Assembly: GCA_002428935.1 (NCBI GenBank)
Contig: DIYG01000014.1
Coordinates: 8,602-14,717, forward strand
Origin: Halieaceae bacterium UBA6060
GTDB lineage: Bacteria; Pseudomonadota; Gammaproteobacteria; Pseudomonadales; Halieaceae
Direction: 5' to 3'
Length of the DNA: 6,116 bases
The position numbers were made by a program, and so were the translations under genes. The notes beneath the pieces were generated by a model that searched no databases, was not told the origin of the DNA, and saw only the letters and a program-made list of their open reading frames with translations. Each line of letters opens with the position of its first letter. The stretch's first letter is position 1. Shown here one piece after another: positions 5,751-6,116 of the stretch.

Positions 5751-6116
5751 CGGGTCAGGGCTCGCGCTCCCAGAGACACCAGTTTTAGGGTGACCCACAA
5801 GGTCGCCAGGGGCAGGAGTACGGATTTGAACAACAGGGAGATGAGGAGTCCGATCAAGTCTGCCGCGAAGGCGTCGACTCGCTCGGAAATTGCCAGGAGC
5901 TGAGGTCGCAAATCCACTTTGCGCACCAGGTTTGCCGCGCCTTCAGCGAAAGTGCACTCGCGACCCTCACTGCGCCGCTGGAGGCACTCCAGCCGGTCGC
6001 GGATAGCGGCGGCTTCCTCGCCGAGTTGTTGTGCCACGTCTCGTCGTAACCCCAGTTGACCTTCGATGACATCGATCTCGCCTCGGAGCGCCAAAACCTC
6101 CGGGGTGTCGGACTCC
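5744..6116 (-). CDS. Coiled-coil protein with C-terminal membrane segment (partial, N-terminus beyond window)
   Basis: At least 123 codons are open from the right edge to TAG at 5746-5744. The frame continues without a stop through the last bases, so the TTG at 6094 need not be the start and the gene is probably truncated by the window. The visible N-terminal half is charged and heptad-like (LALRGEIDVIEGQL, then EEAAAIRDRLECLQRR), consistent with a coiled coil, and has two cysteines 12 residues apart (RLEC...GREC). The C-terminal part has one long hydrophobic stretch (ADLIGLLISLLFKSVLLPLA and on to about LKLVSL) that could be one or two membrane passes, ending in a short basic tail. I do not recognise a named family. 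It is convergent with the ABM gene, with a gap of only 20 bases. It is plausibly an inner-membrane-anchored structural or signalling protein, which is inference only. Confidence 0.75.
   Translation of the reverse strand, partial: ESDTPEVLALRGEIDVIEGQLGLRRDVAQQLGEEAAAIRDRLECLQRRSEGRECTFAEGAANLVRKVDLRPQLLAISERVDAFAADLIGLLISLLFKSVLLPLATLWVTLKLVSLGARALTRV

Overview
The window reads as a chromosomal segment of a GC-rich (about 60% by eye), free-living, probably marine gammaproteobacterium. The gene content and protein style recall the Halieaceae / OM60-NOR5 group. That placement is from memory of similar gene sets, not a search, so it is tentative. There is no sign of mobile elements, CRISPR arrays, rRNA or tRNA, and base composition looks even throughout.

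Bases 1-3977 (+) hold the downstream part of a tightly packed operon of four genes, each overlapping the next by 4 bases (ATGA, TTGA, ATGA). In order they are: the C-terminal end of a probable DUF1592/DUF1588/DUF1585-type protein; a Tat-exported DUF1552 (HXXSHH, PF07586) protein; a Sec-exported protein built from three diverged copies of the COG4315/PF03640-like 'secreted repeat'; and a 352-residue exported protein of unknown function with a CxxC pair. The last three carry export signals, so the products most likely work together outside the cytoplasm. No substrate or reaction is established for any of these families. This is the part of the window most likely to represent an undescribed system.

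Bases 4048-5271 (+) encode a CPA2-type cation:proton antiporter of NapA/Kef-like membrane architecture, with a DD motif and no cytosolic nucleotide-binding domain. A 146-base gap with a pyrimidine-rich leader and a good ribosome binding site leads to a small antibiotic-biosynthesis-monooxygenase (ABM) fold protein at 5418-5723 (+).

A 20-base gap, built from four degenerate 8-base units and a near-perfect 18-base palindrome that extend into the ends of both flanking genes, separates this from a convergent, incomplete gene on the minus strand (5744 to the right edge). It encodes a coiled-coil protein with a C-terminal membrane segment. The antiporter, the ABM protein and the minus-strand gene show no evident functional link to the first operon.
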